This document shows positions 18,204-29,027 of a DNA stretch of 64,000 nucleotides, one piece after another; position 1 is the stretch's first letter; each line of letters opens with the position of its first letter. Source of the stretch: Sediminihaliea albiluteola. Its GTDB lineage: Bacteria; Pseudomonadota; Gammaproteobacteria; Pseudomonadales; Halieaceae. Position numbers and translations under genes: made by a program. The stretch covers positions 372,001 through 436,000 of the forward strand of contig NZ_JACFXU010000014.1 in the NCBI RefSeq assembly GCF_014077625.1, given 5' to 3'. Under the pieces are notes generated by a model, which was given only the letters and a program-made list of their open reading frames with translations, was not told the origin of the DNA and ran no database searches.

Positions 18204-18908
18204 TCAATGTCCCGGTGCATCATCCCAGAGGTATTTATGCAGTTGTAGCTGCATACGCACGGGCAGATTATCTTCGAGAATCCAGCCAGCTAGCTCACGG
18301 CCTAGCAATTGACCGTGACTAGGGGAAAACAGCACATCAGTGACTTTGTCAGCTAGCTGGTATTGATCCAGCTTAAAACGCGCCCACTCATAATCTGCGC
18401 GATCACAAATAACAAACTTAACCTGATCGTGGGCGTTCAAATGGGCGATATTGTCGTAATCATTGCGCTGCACCTCTTCTGAGGCCGGTGTTTTCAAGTC
18501 CAACACTTTTACCACGCGCTTATCTACAGCGGCCACAGGCAAAGCTCCGCTGGTCTCAAGTGACACCTCATAGCCGGCATCACAGAGCTGCTCTAGCAAA
18601 GGCAGACAGTTCGGCTGAGCTAAGGGCTCACCGCCAGTGACCGTAACGTAGCGTGGCCGATGGCTGGCCACCTCATTAAGAATTTGCCCCAGACTCATCA
18701 TCTGTCCGCCGCTAAAAGCATAGGCTGTATCGCAGTAGACACAGCGCAAAGGACAGCCTGTGAGGCGCACAAATACCGTCGGCAGGCCCACAGTACGGGC
18801 CTCACCTTGCAATGAATAAAAGATTTCGGTGATGCGCAAGCCTTCACCCCCTGTCGTTATCGACGGGGGCGAAGAGGCATCGCTGTCAGCCAGCGGAATA
18901 CTGCTCAT
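18204..18908 (-). CDS. queE: 7-carboxy-7-deazaguanine synthase (radical SAM)
   Basis: A 234-residue radical-SAM enzyme converting 6-carboxytetrahydropterin to 7-carboxy-7-deazaguanine. The cluster-binding motif is CPLRCVYC (Cx3Cx2C) at about 52-59. The SAM-binding GGEP motif is in 'YVTVTGGEPLAQPNCLPLLE'. The N-terminus carries ~20 extra low-complexity residues (SDASSPPSITTGG) before 'LRITEIFYSLQGEA', the conserved family start. It is directly upstream of queC and 18 bp downstream of cpoB. Confidence 0.96.
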   Translation of the reverse strand: MSSIPLADSDASSPPSITTGGEGLRITEIFYSLQGEARTVGLPTVFVRLTGCPLRCVYCDTAYAFSGGQMMSLGQILNEVASHRPRYVTVTGGEPLAQPNCLPLLEQLCDAGYEVSLETSGALPVAAVDKRVVKVLDLKTPASEEVQRNDYDNIAHLNAHDQVKFVICDRADYEWARFKLDQYQLADKVTDVLFSPSHGQLLGRELAGWILEDNLPVRMQLQLHKYLWDDAPGH

Positions 18909-18926
18909 AGGGGGGCTACCGAGATA

Positions 18927-19895
18927 TCAGTAGTTCTCGTTAATAAAGTCTTGCGACAATTTAGCGGCGGTATTGTTACTGCCACCATACTCTTTAATCA
19001 CGCGATCAAAGTAGCCACGGGCCTTTTCTCGGTTGCCCTTACGAAAGTGCACTTGGCCCAGTTTGTATAGCGCATCTGGGACTTTAGCGTTATCGGGGTA
19101 CTGATCAATCAGCAAGGTGAAGGCTTGCCGGGACGACTCTAAATCCGGGGTCTTAATTACTAAGTACAATTCACCCAACCAGTAATGCGCGTTAGGCGCG
19201 TAGCGGCCTGAGGGGTATTGGCGCAAGAACTGTTTAAAGGCGCTAACTGCTTGATCAAACTGCTGTGAACGAACCAAAGCATAAGCTGCGCGATAGGCAT
19301 TGGCCTCACCGGGTTGTTCACTGACATTGGCCGCACCAGTACTGGTCGTTGGCGTAGTATTAGCTGCCGTGGCGCTAGCCATAGCTGCTGACTCGCTGGC
19401 TACACCCGCCGCTGCCACACCACCGCTAGTCAGGGTACTTACTCGGCGATCCAAATCAACATAGCGCTCAAGGCTTTGCTCTTTGAGGATGCGCAGTTCA
19501 TGGGCCTGCTCTTCCACCTGTCCATTCAAGCGCATCACTTCCTGCTGCAACTGCTGCAACTGAAGTAAGAGCTGAGCGGCGCTACCGCTATTTGAGGCTT
19601 GCTGGCTGCCAGCTGCTGTAGCTTGCTGACCAAAGCCACTGGCAGCAGGAGCGTTATTTACTCCGTAACTGGTAGCGGGGTAAGACTGCGCTGGCTGCAC
19701 ACCAAAAGGGTCCTGGGAGGTCTGCTGAGCTGGTGCTTGTCGCTGCGTGTTAAGACGCTGCTCTTGTGCAGCACGACGCTCGGCCTCTACATCAATATAA
19801 TCCTGAGCTTGCGCCACAAAGCAGAACGGGCTGACCACTAGGGCCAACCCGCTCGCTGCAAGCGCTTTGCTTAAGCTACAACGCATGCGATTCAC
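18927..19895 (-). CDS. cpoB: Cell division coordinator CpoB (tol-pal system protein YbgF)
   Basis: A 322-residue periplasmic protein. It has a signal peptide (to about AQA at 28-30), then a Gln/Ala/Ser-rich linker, a coiled-coil around 105-150 (LLLQLQQLQQEVMRLNGQVE), an Ala/Thr linker and C-terminal TPR repeats (~205-320; 'ANAYRAAYALVRSQQFDQAV', 'YAPNAHYWLGELYLV', 'VPDALYKLGQVHFRKGNREK'). CpoB binds TolA and modulates PBP1b, tying outer-membrane constriction to septal wall synthesis. It lies three bases after pal, with queE next. Confidence 0.95.
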   Translation of the reverse strand: MNRMRCSLSKALAASGLALVVSPFCFVAQAQDYIDVEAERRAAQEQRLNTQRQAPAQQTSQDPFGVQPAQSYPATSYGVNNAPAASGFGQQATAAGSQQASNSGSAAQLLLQLQQLQQEVMRLNGQVEEQAHELRILKEQSLERYVDLDRRVSTLTSGGVAAAGVASESAAMASATAANTTPTTSTGAANVSEQPGEANAYRAAYALVRSQQFDQAVSAFKQFLRQYPSGRYAPNAHYWLGELYLVIKTPDLESSRQAFTLLIDQYPDNAKVPDALYKLGQVHFRKGNREKARGYFDRVIKEYGGSNNTAAKLSQDFINENY

Positions 19896-19898
19896 TCT

Positions 19899-20426
19899 TT
19901 ATTTCAATTCCACACGACGGTTCTGAGACCAGTTAGACTCGCCAGAACCATATGCTATTGGCTGCTCTTCACCGTAGCTAACGGTTTCAATGCGGTAACT
20001 AGCAATGCCATTTACAACCATGTAGTCGCGTACTGAGTTAGCACGACGCTCGCCCAGAGCCATGTTGTACTCACGGGTGCCGCGCTCATCAGTGTGACCT
20101 TCTAGACGAACCGAACGGTCATTGGTTTTAAGCAATGCAATGTGAGCATCCAGTGCCGCTTGGGCCTGGGGCTTCAAGCTAGAGCTGTCGTAATCAAAGT
20201 AGAAAATTGTGCCCGCTTCCATCGCTGCATCAGCCAAACGACGCTGGGCGTCAGCAGCTTGCTGCGCGGCACTACGCTCCGCTTCTTGTTGTGCTGCTGC
20301 GGCTGCAGCGGCTGCAGCGGCGGCTGCATCTTCACTTTCTTTAGTGTCGCTGCCGCTACAAGCAACCAAAAAGGCCGCCGTAAAAAGCAGAGTAAGTGCC
20401 TTACCGACTACTGGTAGTTGTTTCAT
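19899..20426 (-). CDS. pal: Peptidoglycan-associated lipoprotein Pal
   Basis: A 175-residue outer-membrane lipoprotein. The signal peptide ends in lipobox LVAC (Cys ~23). The linker contains an uninterrupted run of about twelve alanines, then an Ala/Gln-rich helix. The OmpA-like peptidoglycan-binding domain occupies ~70-175, with the conserved '[20 protein letters not shown]' binding loop. Pal anchors the outer membrane to murein and is the outer end of the Tol-Pal machine. It follows tolB by 48 bp and is followed by cpoB. Confidence 0.97.
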   Translation of the reverse strand: MKQLPVVGKALTLLFTAAFLVACSGSDTKESEDAAAAAAAAAAAAQQEAERSAAQQAADAQRRLADAAMEAGTIFYFDYDSSSLKPQAQAALDAHIALLKTNDRSVRLEGHTDERGTREYNMALGERRANSVRDYMVVNGIASYRIETVSYGEEQPIAYGSGESNWSQNRRVELK

Positions 20427-20474
20427 AATCCCTTCCTTTCAAGTGTTATCACTACTATTGGTGTTGTTAATTGC

Positions 20475-21770
20475 TTAGCGGCTCAGATAGGGTGACCAAG
20501 CTGGTTCGCGCACATCCCCTTCACGGGCTGGCAGGCTGAACTTTACGCCACCGTCTACAGAAACCGCCGCTAAAATGCCGCGATCACCTGACTTAGTTGC
20601 GTACAATACCATAGAGCCATTGGGCGCGATACTCGGGCTTTCGTCCAGATCTGTAGACGTTAGCACCTGCATTCGGTTGGTCAACAAGTCGTGAAGTGCT
20701 ATGTGGTAGCGCCCGTTACTCTGGTGCACCACCACCATATTGCGGCCATCCTGAGCGACCCTTGCTCGGGCATTGTAGACGCCTTCGTAGGTCACGCGCT
20801 CAGTCGATCCGCTGCGCAAATCATAGCGATAAATTTGCGGCCGTCCACCACGATCAGATGTGAAAAGTAACGAGTTTCCATCGGGCATCCAGACCGGCTC
20901 AGTATCGATTGCATAGTGCTGCGTAATGCGGCTCAGTCGCTTGCTGGCCAGATCCATAATGTAGATATCCGGACTGCCATCCTTAGACAGCACCATCGCC
21001 ATACTATTACCATCTGGCGACCACGCCGGGGAGCCATTGAGGCCCTTAAAATTAGTCAGCTGCTCGCGTTGACCAGTGTTCAAGTCTTGGCGAAAAATAG
21101 CTGGACGATTAGTCTCAAAAGACACATAGGCAATTTGCTTGCCATCGGGTGACCAGTTCGGCGCCAGAATCGGCTCACGGGACTCTAGCAACACGATTGG
21201 GCGAGCCCCATCGGAGTCGGCCAAGGTCAAGCGATAGTAGTCTTTACCGCTGGGATTGCGAGTGACAGAAACGTAGAGCAAGCGGGTAGCGAAGGCACCT
21301 CGAATCCCAGTGAGCTTTTCATACACTTGATCACTGACTCGGTGAGCTAGCATCCGCACTTCTGAAGCCGGCCCGCTTTCTACCGCCGCAAACACCTTGG
21401 CCTGACGGTTGACATCAAACAGCTCAAACTCAATACGCAGCTGCTCGCTTCCCGACACACGACCAATAAGCAAATACTCCGCACTAATGGCACGCCAGTC
21501 ACGATAGAACACCTCTTGCTCGGTACTTGGGCGGCCTAACATGTCGTTGCGATCAACTGGATCAAACTGCCCGCTTCGGGCCAAGTCACCCTGAATCACA
21601 TCGGCTACATCTTCGGTGACCGCAGCCGCCCCCTGCCAAGCAAAGGGCGCTATAGCAATCGCCGTCGGGTTATCTACCCCTTGGGTAATCTCAATGGTTA
21701 ACTGAGCCCGGGCTGTCATAGCACCCAGCAGCAAAACCATACTCAACAGTGCAGCGCTTATCCGTATCAT
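20475..21770 (-). CDS. tolB: Tol-Pal system beta-propeller protein TolB
   Basis: A 431-residue periplasmic protein. It has a signal peptide (cleaved after ARA, ~22), an N-terminal alpha/beta domain (~25-160) and a six-bladed propeller built from WD40-like TolB repeats ('[17 protein letters not shown]', '[16 protein letters not shown]', '[19 protein letters not shown]'). The N-terminal strand '[20 protein letters not shown]' is the segment that talks to TolA, and the propeller binds Pal. Its start overlaps the tolA stop by one base. Confidence 0.97.
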   Translation of the reverse strand: MIRISAALLSMVLLLGAMTARAQLTIEITQGVDNPTAIAIAPFAWQGAAAVTEDVADVIQGDLARSGQFDPVDRNDMLGRPSTEQEVFYRDWRAISAEYLLIGRVSGSEQLRIEFELFDVNRQAKVFAAVESGPASEVRMLAHRVSDQVYEKLTGIRGAFATRLLYVSVTRNPSGKDYYRLTLADSDGARPIVLLESREPILAPNWSPDGKQIAYVSFETNRPAIFRQDLNTGQREQLTNFKGLNGSPAWSPDGNSMAMVLSKDGSPDIYIMDLASKRLSRITQHYAIDTEPVWMPDGNSLLFTSDRGGRPQIYRYDLRSGSTERVTYEGVYNARARVAQDGRNMVVVHQSNGRYHIALHDLLTNRMQVLTSTDLDESPSIAPNGSMVLYATKSGDRGILAAVSVDGGVKFSLPAREGDVREPAWSPYLSR

Positions 21771-22540
21771 TAGTAACGTAGGTCCTCTGGTCTGAACAGC
21801 AGGCGGAAGCGCCTGAATGTTTGCTCAAATTTGTTCGGTGGCAGATTTTTTAGCTCTGGAAAGCTGCCCGCTTTTTCTACCGCATTCACTGCCGAGCGGT
21901 CAAAGGCAGTATTGCCGCTGCTCTGCAGGATAGTAACACTGACAATCTCACCGGTCGGTATGAGTTGCAACTGCAGCAGCACCTCCATGCCATTGCGGGC
22001 ACTGGGTGGCCGACTCCAGTAATTAATCACGGTGCGCTGAATCAAAGCAGCAAAGCTGGCGGCCATTTCATCCGCTGTGGCTGCCGCCTGTGCGGCTTCT
22101 TCCTGCGCCATAGCTCGCGCTAAATCCTGCTGCTGCCGACGCGCCAACTCTTCGGCACTAGGCCCTGGATCGGGCTTTGGCTCTACTTTTGGCGCCGGCT
22201 TTTTCTCCACCACCTTAGGTGCCGGTTTTGGCTCTGCCTTGGGCTTTGGCTTAGGTGTCGGTTTTGGCTGCGGCTTAGGCTTTGGCTTTGGCTCAACCTT
22301 TGGCTTAGGGGCTGGTTTAGCTGCTGGCTTTGGTGCCGGTTTGGGCTTTAGTTCACTGGCGTCGACCAAGCGAGCATCAATTGCTTTGGGAATCACCTTT
22401 GGGGTAATGACTTTTTGTTCAAAGGAACCCCAGTTTGCAGTCAGCATATAGATTAGCAGCGCATGGAGGAATACCGTCACCAGCGCGGGCCTGACGATGA
22501 TACGTGGCACAACAGGCCTGGCGTAGATCGATGTACTCAC
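21770..22540 (-). CDS. tolA: Tol-Pal system protein TolA
   Basis: A 256-residue inner-membrane protein with one N-terminal transmembrane helix ([20 protein letters not shown]). A ~65-residue Lys-Pro spacer follows (repeats such as [20 protein letters not shown]), then an Ala-rich helix and the C-terminal TonB-like domain III (~165-256, '[20 protein letters not shown]', then '[18 protein letters not shown]'). The central spacer is Lys/Pro-rich rather than the long Ala/Lys/Glu helix of E. coli TolA, so this TolA is much shorter (256 versus 421). It overlaps tolR by four bases. Confidence 0.95.
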   Translation of the reverse strand: MSTSIYARPVVPRIIVRPALVTVFLHALLIYMLTANWGSFEQKVITPKVIPKAIDARLVDASELKPKPAPKPAAKPAPKPKVEPKPKPKPQPKPTPKPKPKAEPKPAPKVVEKKPAPKVEPKPDPGPSAEELARRQQQDLARAMAQEEAAQAAATADEMAASFAALIQRTVINYWSRPPSARNGMEVLLQLQLIPTGEIVSVTILQSSGNTAFDRSAVNAVEKAGSFPELKNLPPNKFEQTFRRFRLLFRPEDLRY

Positions 22541-22956
22541 TCTGGGTTCTCGGTGACCAAACCAACGCTGGGGGCCCCGGCCTCCTGAAGAGCGGCCATA
22601 AGAGTCACAACCTCACCATAAGCCACTGCACGATCACCCCACACTAATACTGGCTTCTCTGGGCTGCGACGCATCACCACCCCCACACGATCGCGGATAG
22701 TAGCCAAGCTAAGCACTTGCTTCTCATCGCCAAGGTTCAAAAATAGCTGGCCCTGAGCGTCGATCGACACAATCAATGGCTCACTGTCTTGGTTATCCAC
22801 CGGTGCAGCATTTGCCTCCGGCAAGTCCACCTTAACTCCCTGCATTAACATCGGCGCAGTGACCATAAAGATAATTAACAGCACCAACATCACATCGATG
22901 TAAGGCACCACGTTAATTTCGGCCATTGGCCTATTTTTTTTACCCGCTCTGGCCAC
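22537..22956 (-). CDS. tolR: Tol-Pal system protein TolR
   Basis: A 139-residue ExbD/TolR-family proton-channel subunit. It has a short cytoplasmic tail ([20 protein letters not shown]), a single membrane helix with the conserved proton-carrying aspartate ([20 protein letters not shown]), and a periplasmic domain to the end. With TolQ it powers TolA with proton flow. The next gene tolA starts inside its last codons. Confidence 0.96.
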   Translation of the reverse strand: MARAGKKNRPMAEINVVPYIDVMLVLLIIFMVTAPMLMQGVKVDLPEANAAPVDNQDSEPLIVSIDAQGQLFLNLGDEKQVLSLATIRDRVGVVMRRSPEKPVLVWGDRAVAYGEVVTLMAALQEAGAPSVGLVTENPE

Positions 22957-22965
22957 GATTCGCTC

Positions 22966-23679
22966 CTAGCCCGCTTTTTTGCTGTCGCGGCTGCGCAAAG
23001 CATAAACCTGTCGGTAAAGAATACTAGAAAACTCGTCGACAAAGGTGTCGTAGCGATTGGTGAACATATCCACCCGCGAGGCAAAGCGGTTATAAGCCAT
23101 CACCGCCGGAATCGCGGCAAATAGACCCATTGCGGTCGCGATCAAAGCTTCTGAGATACCTGGCGCAACAGTAGCAAGCGTGGCCTGGGTGGCATTGGCT
23201 AGGCCACGGAATGAATGCATGATGCCCCACACCGTACCAAACAGACCAATGTATGGGCTGGTGGAGCCAACCGAGGCTAAAAACGGCAGGTGGCGCTCAA
23301 GGCGCTCCTCTTCACGCAGCATCGCTACCCGCATGGTGCGACGAGAGCCTTCCAATACCGCCTCTGAGTCCATACCCGGCTGCTGAGCCAGACGCGAGAA
23401 CTCCTTAAAGCCGGCGCGAAAAATACTCTCAACACCCACGATAACCTGGCCGTCGGCGGCACGCTCATTGCCTTCGCGGTACAGCTGCGATAGATCGATA
23501 CCCGACCAGAACCGCTCCTCGAAGCGAATCATGTCATCATGTGAGTTGCGAAAATAGATCACTCGCTGCACGATCATGTACCAAGACACCATAGAGGCGA
23601 GAAGCAGAATGGCCATAACCAGCTGCACGGTAAAGCTGGCGTGTATCACCAGGTCAATTAGACTGAGTTGTTCTTCCAC
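22966..23679 (-). CDS. tolQ: Tol-Pal system protein TolQ
   Basis: A 237-residue ExbB/TolQ-family protein with three membrane helices: one near the N-terminus (~15-35) and two in the C-terminal half ('SPYIGLFGTVWGIMHSFRGL' and 'SEALIATAMGLFAAIPAVMA'). Conserved Thr/Gly residues line the channel. It forms the stator with TolR around the TolR aspartate. The start codon at 23679 immediately follows the ybgC stop, so translation is probably coupled. Confidence 0.97.
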   Translation of the reverse strand: MEEQLSLIDLVIHASFTVQLVMAILLLASMVSWYMIVQRVIYFRNSHDDMIRFEERFWSGIDLSQLYREGNERAADGQVIVGVESIFRAGFKEFSRLAQQPGMDSEAVLEGSRRTMRVAMLREEERLERHLPFLASVGSTSPYIGLFGTVWGIMHSFRGLANATQATLATVAPGISEALIATAMGLFAAIPAVMAYNRFASRVDMFTNRYDTFVDEFSSILYRQVYALRSRDSKKAG

Positions 23680-24111
23680 TTAGGCTTCCCCTTCACTCCC
23701 AGCAGCCTGCTGTTCTCGCAGTCGCTGCAACATATCCTGCGGCAAGCGCCGCGGCTTCACACTGCTACGATCGACGCAGGCGATTGTGACCTCGCCCTCT
23801 GCCAATAATTGTCCAGCGCGCTGAATACTCTGTTGTAGACGCATGGTGGCGCCCTTTAATTCCACAATTCGAGCTGTTGCCTGCAACTCATCATCTAATT
23901 GTGCCGGCAGACGATAACTCACTGCCACATCGCGCACCACGAACATTAAGTCGTGATTAAAAATATAATCTTTGCCAAAACCCAAGGAGCGCATCAACTC
24001 TGTGCGGGCCCGCTCCATATACTTCAAGTAGTTGACGTAATACACAATGCCACCGGCATCGGTATCCTCGATATAGACTCGCAAATTAAAGGAAAATTCC
24101 GCTCCGCTCAC
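23680..24111 (-). CDS. ybgC: Acyl-CoA thioesterase of the tol-pal operon
   Basis: A 143-residue hot-dog-fold thioesterase. The family signature '[20 protein letters not shown]' carries the catalytic aspartate (DTDAGG) and the conserved YYVNYLKY. YbgC hydrolyses short-chain or acyl-CoA thioesters and associates with phospholipid synthesis enzymes at the inner membrane. It is the first gene of the tol block and overlaps the end of ruvB by four bases, which links the recombination and Tol-Pal genes. Confidence 0.95.
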   Translation of the reverse strand: MSGAEFSFNLRVYIEDTDAGGIVYYVNYLKYMERARTELMRSLGFGKDYIFNHDLMFVVRDVAVSYRLPAQLDDELQATARIVELKGATMRLQQSIQRAGQLLAEGEVTIACVDRSSVKPRRLPQDMLQRLREQQAAGSEGEA

Positions 24112-25127
24112 GGCTCCGGCCCATCTTTAGGCGGCAAGCCAAAATGCAGGTAAGCATTGCGAGTGACCATCCGCCCCCTCGGGGTGCGCAGCATATAGCC
24201 CTGCTGAATTAAATAGGGCTCCAAGACATCCTCAATCGTGCCGCGCTCTTCGGAAATTGCCGCCGCCAGGCTATCTACTCCCACCGGACCGCCATCAAAC
24301 TTTTCAATCATCGCCAGCAATAAGCGCCGGTCTTGGTGATCAAAGCCACAATGGTCAACGCTCAGCATATCTAGCGCCCGATCAGCGACCTCGGCACTAA
24401 TCACTCCATCAGCGCGAACCTCGGCGTAATCTCGCACTCGGCGCAGCAAACGGTTGGCAATCCGCGGCGTGCCTCGTGCTCGCCGAGCAATTTCCTTAGC
24501 CCCTGCTTGATCGATGTTGATCGAAAGTATATGCGCCGAGCGCTCGACGATATGCGCCAAATCGGCCACTTGATAAAACTCTAGGCGCTGCACAATACCG
24601 AAGCGATCCCGCAGCGGCGAGGTTAACAAACCTGCACGAGTAGTCGCCCCCACCAGAGTAAAGGGCGGCAAGTCGAGCTTTATAGAGCGCGCCGCGGGCC
24701 CCTCCCCGATCATGATGTCGAGCTGGTAATCCTCCATCGCCGGGTAGAGCACCTCTTCAACGAAGGGACTCAGGCGATGGATCTCATCAATAAACAGCAC
24801 ATCATTGGGCTCTAGGTTAGTCATCAGCGCAGCGATATCGCCGGCTTTTTCTAATATCGGGCCTGAAGTTGTCTTGAGAGACACGCCCATCTCATTGGCA
24901 ATAATGCTGGCCAAGGTGGTTTTACCCAAACCCGGTGGCCCAAAAATCAGGGTGTGATCCAAAGGCTCGCCACGACCACGGGCCGCCTGCAGAAATATTG
25001 ACATCTGATCACGCACCGTGGGCTGACCAACATACTCGGCGAGCGTTTTGGGGCGAATAGCCCGATCAAACTGCTCTTCGCGCTCACCACGCGGCTCCGG
25101 GGCAATCAGGCGATCGGTTTCAATCAT
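24108..25127 (-). CDS. ruvB: Holliday junction branch-migration helicase RuvB
   Basis: A 339-residue AAA+ motor of the RuvAB complex. It has Walker A '[20 protein letters not shown]', Walker B '[10 protein letters not shown]', a sensor region near '[20 protein letters not shown]', and the C-terminal winged helix ending '[20 protein letters not shown]'. The hexamer pulls DNA through the RuvA-held junction. It lies 33 bp downstream of ruvA. Confidence 0.98.
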   Translation of the reverse strand: MIETDRLIAPEPRGEREEQFDRAIRPKTLAEYVGQPTVRDQMSIFLQAARGRGEPLDHTLIFGPPGLGKTTLASIIANEMGVSLKTTSGPILEKAGDIAALMTNLEPNDVLFIDEIHRLSPFVEEVLYPAMEDYQLDIMIGEGPAARSIKLDLPPFTLVGATTRAGLLTSPLRDRFGIVQRLEFYQVADLAHIVERSAHILSINIDQAGAKEIARRARGTPRIANRLLRRVRDYAEVRADGVISAEVADRALDMLSVDHCGFDHQDRRLLLAMIEKFDGGPVGVDSLAAAISEERGTIEDVLEPYLIQQGYMLRTPRGRMVTRNAYLHFGLPPKDGPEP

Positions 25128-25160
25128 GCTTCACTTCCCGCTGTAGCAGCCACACTTCGC

Positions 25161-25775
25161 TTAAGCCTTGACCATGGATTTTAGTGCGCGCCGAATCAAC
25201 TCTTCGCTGTTATCGATACTCTCGTCATTGACTGCAGCCACCATGCGGCTGGCTTCTGCAGGCTTATAACCCAAGGCGATCAATGCGCCCTCGGCATCTG
25301 CCACGCAGTCCACTGGGCGCGGCTGCGGCTCACCTGTAAGTTGCGCTTGTGCCGTATCCATCTCTTCGAGCCAGCCTTTGAGCTTATCCCGCATCTCAAC
25401 CAGCAAACGCTCAGCGGTCTTCTTGCCCACTCCAGGCAGCGTCGTTAGCGATGCGATATCCCCAGCCTGCACGCAGCGCGCAAAGCTGCTCGCATCCATA
25501 CCAGAGAGAATGGTCAGACCAAGCTTGGGGCCGACCCCAGTAACTTTAATCAACTGCCGAAACAGCGCGCGATCACGCTCGTCAAAAAAACCATAGAGCA
25601 ACTGGGCATCTTCACGCACCACAAAGTGCGTCACCAGTGACACCTCTGAACCGACCGCCGGCAACTGGAATAAGGTTGTCATGGGAACCTGTAACTCATA
25701 ACCCACGCCACCAACCTCAACTAATATATCCGGTGGTTGCTTGTGCACTAATGTGCCGCGAATTCTGCCAATCAT
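25161..25775 (-). CDS. ruvA: Holliday junction DNA-binding protein RuvA
   Basis: A 204-residue protein with the OB-fold domain (~1-64, 'MIGRIRGTLVHKQPPDILVE'), two helix-hairpin-helix motifs (~70-140; 'VGPKLGLTILSGMD' and 'LPGVGKKTAERLLVEMRDKL') and the C-terminal RuvB-contacting domain III (~155-204). Tetramers hold the four-way junction for RuvB and RuvC. It lies 13 bp after ruvC. Confidence 0.98.
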   Translation of the reverse strand: MIGRIRGTLVHKQPPDILVEVGGVGYELQVPMTTLFQLPAVGSEVSLVTHFVVREDAQLLYGFFDERDRALFRQLIKVTGVGPKLGLTILSGMDASSFARCVQAGDIASLTTLPGVGKKTAERLLVEMRDKLKGWLEEMDTAQAQLTGEPQPRPVDCVADAEGALIALGYKPAEASRMVAAVNDESIDNSEELIRRALKSMVKA

Positions 25776-25788
25776 TGTTTTGTTCCGG

Positions 25789-26307
25789 TTAACGCAAGCG
25801 CCGCCGGCGCACTGCGCTGGCTCCTGAGAGCCTGATCATACTTTGTTGTGTGTGGGCATGACATAGCGCCGCTGCCAGTGCATCGGCAGCGTCCTCTTGG
25901 GGCTGAGCAGGAAGCTTTAACAGCACCTTCACCATGTGCTGCACCTGCGCTTTATCCGCTGCGCCGGTACCCACCACTGACTGTTTTATTTGACGCGCGG
26001 AGTATTCTGACACAGCCAAAGACTGCGCCACACAGGCCACAATGGCCGCGCCGCGTGCCTGGCCCAGCTTGAGCGCTGAGCCGGCATTCTTAGCCATAAA
26101 GACCTGTTCTATCGACAGCTGTTGCGGACTATGCAGGGCGATCAATTCTGTGATGCTGGCATGAATAATGCCCAAGCGCTCTGGCAATTCCGCCCTGGGC
26201 AGACGAATAACACCACTAGTGATGTATTCACTGCGGCCAGCATGGTAGTGAATAATGCCGAAGCCTGTTTTTACTGAACCGGGGTCGATTCCCAGAATGA
26301 CCGCCAT
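25789..26307 (-). CDS. ruvC: Holliday junction endonuclease RuvC
   Basis: A 172-residue RNase-H-fold resolvase. Acidic catalytic residues are visible in '[14 protein letters not shown]' (Asp-7), '[20 protein letters not shown]' (Glu) and '[15 protein letters not shown]' (two Asp). The basic tail 'AVRRRRLR' is slightly longer than usual. It cuts junctions symmetrically. It is the first of the ruvCAB cluster, 93 bp downstream of yebC. Confidence 0.97.
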   Translation of the reverse strand: MAVILGIDPGSVKTGFGIIHYHAGRSEYITSGVIRLPRAELPERLGIIHASITELIALHSPQQLSIEQVFMAKNAGSALKLGQARGAAIVACVAQSLAVSEYSARQIKQSVVGTGAADKAQVQHMVKVLLKLPAQPQEDAADALAAALCHAHTQQSMIRLSGASAVRRRRLR

Positions 26308-26400
26308 AGTGTGAGCCGTCCGCCGCCCTTGCTATTGATCTGTACATATATACAGCATTAGATGCTTTGCTGCACTACTTGAGTGCAGCAAAAAGCCGGA

Positions 26401-27144
26401 TTAGAGCGCGGCGTAAACCTCTTCCGGTATATCGGCGTTAGTGTAGACGTTTTGCACGTCGTCGAGATCTTCGAGAGCATCCACTAAGCCCAGCACCTCA
26501 GTCGCGCCCTCAACATCCAGCGGCACCAAAGTGGAGGGAACCATAGCCACCTCACCAAGTTCAGGTATTAACTCCGCCTTCTCCAGCGCTTCTTTGACTG
26601 CGGCAAAGTCTTCCCAGGGCGTGGTGACATCAATCGAGCCATCATCATGAACTTCGAGATCTTCCGCGCCAGCTTCCAGTGCCACTTCCATAACCGCTTC
26701 TTCATCGGCACCGGGCGCAAAGCTAATTTGGCCCTTTTTGCTAAATAAATAGGCCACCGAACCGTCGGTGCCGAGGTTGCCGCCACGCTTAGAGAATGCA
26801 TGGCGAACTTCACCCACGGTGCGGTTGCGATTGTCAGTCATAACCTCGACTAAAACCGCCACACCACCAGGGGCATAGCCCTCGTAGGTCAACTCATCCA
26901 TGTTATCGCTTTCGGCGTTACCAGCGCCACGAGCGATAGCGCGATCGATGGTGTCACGGGTCATGTTGGCACCCAATGCTTTATCGACCGCCGCACGCAA
27001 GCGAGGGTTGTCCTCTGGAGCCGGACCACCCTGCTTCGCAGCTACCACCAGCTCACGAATCAGCTTGGTGAAGATTTTACCCCGCTTAGCATCCTGAGCC
27101 GCTTTGCGGTGCTTGATATTGGCCCACTTACTATGGCCCGCCAT
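26401..27144 (-). CDS. yebC: YebC/PmpR-family transcriptional or translational regulator
   Basis: A 247-residue protein with the invariant N-terminus '[20 protein letters not shown]' and the three-domain YebC body ('[20 protein letters not shown]', '[13 protein letters not shown]', '[15 protein letters not shown]'). Members bind DNA (PmpR represses the quinolone-signal regulator in Pseudomonas), and recent work gives YebC-type proteins a ribosome/poly-proline translation role. It lies between aspS and ruvC as in Pseudomonas. Confidence 0.96.
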   Translation of the reverse strand: MAGHSKWANIKHRKAAQDAKRGKIFTKLIRELVVAAKQGGPAPEDNPRLRAAVDKALGANMTRDTIDRAIARGAGNAESDNMDELTYEGYAPGGVAVLVEVMTDNRNRTVGEVRHAFSKRGGNLGTDGSVAYLFSKKGQISFAPGADEEAVMEVALEAGAEDLEVHDDGSIDVTTPWEDFAAVKEALEKAELIPELGEVAMVPSTLVPLDVEGATEVLGLVDALEDLDDVQNVYTNADIPEEVYAAL

Positions 27145-27184
27145 CTTAATCTCCCTTAGTTATTTAACATGTCACAATACTGAC

Positions 27185-28978
27185 TTACTCGTCCTGAGCG
27201 GCGGCCGCAGCTTCCTGCTTGGCTTGACGCAAACGGATGTTCAGCTCACGCAGTTGCTGAGCACTCACCTCACCCGGCGCATCGGTCATCACACAGGCAG
27301 CGCTCTGCGTTTTGGGGAAGGCAATCACATCGCGAATCGACTGGGAGCCGGTCATCAGCATAACCAATCGGTCGAGACCGAAGGCCAAACCACCGTGGGG
27401 CGGCGCACCGTACTGCAAGGCATCGAGTAAGAAGCCAAACTTCTCCTGGGCTTCTTCGTCGCTAATACCGAGGATACGGAATACTGTCTCCTGCATCTCG
27501 TGCTGGTGAATACGCACACTGCCGCCGCCGAGCTCGGTACCGTTGAGCACCATATCATAAGCCCGTGACAGGGCAGTGCCCGGGTTGGCTTGTAACTCCT
27601 CAGGGGAGCATGCAGGCGCGGTAAATGGATGGTGCAAAGGTGTCCAGCCGCCGCTGCCGTCATCTTCAAACATGGGGAAGTCGACCACCCAAAGCGGGGC
27701 CCAACCTTCGGCCACTAAGCCCATAGATTCCGCGACTTTCAGACGCAGAGCACCCAAAGACTCATTCACCACAGCGCTTTTATCGGCGCCGAAGAAGATG
27801 ATATCGCCATCTTGAGCTTGCAGGCGCGTCATCATCTCAATCACGACTGCTTCTGGCATAAACTTGAGAATCGGTGACTGCAGTCCTTCAACCCCAGCGG
27901 CCAAGTCATTGACCTTGATCCAGGCGAGACCACGTGCGCCATAGATAGAGACGTACTTGGTGTAGTCATCTATTTCTTTGCGGCTAATTTTGGCGCCACC
28001 AGGCACCTTCAGCGCAGCCACGCGGCCATCGGGGTCATCCGCTGGGCCGCGGAACACTTTGAAGTCCACCTGCTGCATCAAATCGTCGACTGAGACCAGC
28101 TCCAGCGGAATACGCAGATCGGGCTTATCCGAGCCATAGCGCTCCATCGCCTCTGCGTAGCTCATCCGCGGGAAGTCACCTAGCTCTACGCTCAGCACCG
28201 ACTGGAACAACTCGCGAATCATGCGCTCGGTAATGCTCATGATTTCATCTTCATCGAGAAACGCGGTTTCGATATCGATCTGGGTAAACTCCGGCTGCCG
28301 ATCGGCGCGCAAATCCTCATCGCGGAAGCATTTGGCCACCTGATAGTAGCGGTCAAAACCCGAGACCATCAGTAGCTGCTTGAACAGCTGGGGCGACTGC
28401 GGCAGGGCAAAGAAACTTCCGGGGTGAGTGCGACTGGGCACCAAGTAATCTCGGGCACCCTCTGGTGTCGCACGGGTCAAAATTGGCGTCTCGATATCCA
28501 AGAAGCCGGCGCCATCTAAAAAGCTGCGAATGGCCGAAGTAATTTGGGCTCGCAGTATCAGACGGTTCTGCATCTCTGGGCGCCGCAAATCCATATAGCG
28601 GTATTTAAGGCGCACGTCCTCACCGACAGTGGTATGCGCATCAAGCTGAAAAGGCGGTGTAGCGGCGCTGTTTAATATCTCCAGCTCCTTACCCAAGACC
28701 TCAATCTCGCCAGTGGCCATAGCTGAGTTAACCGTCGCTTCACTGCGGGCTCTCACTCGGCCAGTGACTTTAAGCACATATTCAGGGCGCACGCGATCTG
28801 CGCGCTGAAAGTGTTCCTCTGTGTCGGGGTCGAACACCACCTGAACAATGCCATCCCGATCGCGCAGATCAAGAAAGATAACGCCCCCGTGATCGCGGCG
28901 ACGATCTACCCAGCCACACAGAGTGACTGTTTCGTCGATATTGTTAGTTCCAAGGGCGCCACAATAATGACTGCGCAT
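27185..28978 (-). CDS. aspS: Aspartyl-tRNA synthetase (bacterial type)
   Basis: A 597-residue class II synthetase. It has an N-terminal OB-fold anticodon domain (~1-105, '[20 protein letters not shown]'), the catalytic core with motif 2 ('[20 protein letters not shown]'), the bacterial GAD insertion (~290-420) and motif 3 ('[15 protein letters not shown]'). It has the full usual length. In Pseudomonas-type bacteria the enzyme is often non-discriminating and also charges tRNA-Asn; whether that applies here is not visible. It lies 49 bp downstream of the FmdB-like gene. Confidence 0.98.
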   Translation of the reverse strand: MRSHYCGALGTNNIDETVTLCGWVDRRRDHGGVIFLDLRDRDGIVQVVFDPDTEEHFQRADRVRPEYVLKVTGRVRARSEATVNSAMATGEIEVLGKELEILNSAATPPFQLDAHTTVGEDVRLKYRYMDLRRPEMQNRLILRAQITSAIRSFLDGAGFLDIETPILTRATPEGARDYLVPSRTHPGSFFALPQSPQLFKQLLMVSGFDRYYQVAKCFRDEDLRADRQPEFTQIDIETAFLDEDEIMSITERMIRELFQSVLSVELGDFPRMSYAEAMERYGSDKPDLRIPLELVSVDDLMQQVDFKVFRGPADDPDGRVAALKVPGGAKISRKEIDDYTKYVSIYGARGLAWIKVNDLAAGVEGLQSPILKFMPEAVVIEMMTRLQAQDGDIIFFGADKSAVVNESLGALRLKVAESMGLVAEGWAPLWVVDFPMFEDDGSGGWTPLHHPFTAPACSPEELQANPGTALSRAYDMVLNGTELGGGSVRIHQHEMQETVFRILGISDEEAQEKFGFLLDALQYGAPPHGGLAFGLDRLVMLMTGSQSIRDVIAFPKTQSAACVMTDAPGEVSAQQLRELNIRLRQAKQEAAAAAQDE

Positions 28979-29027
28979 AATTCAATTCCGTTACTTATCG
29001 GGTGGAGCCCGCATCAGCGGGCAGGTG

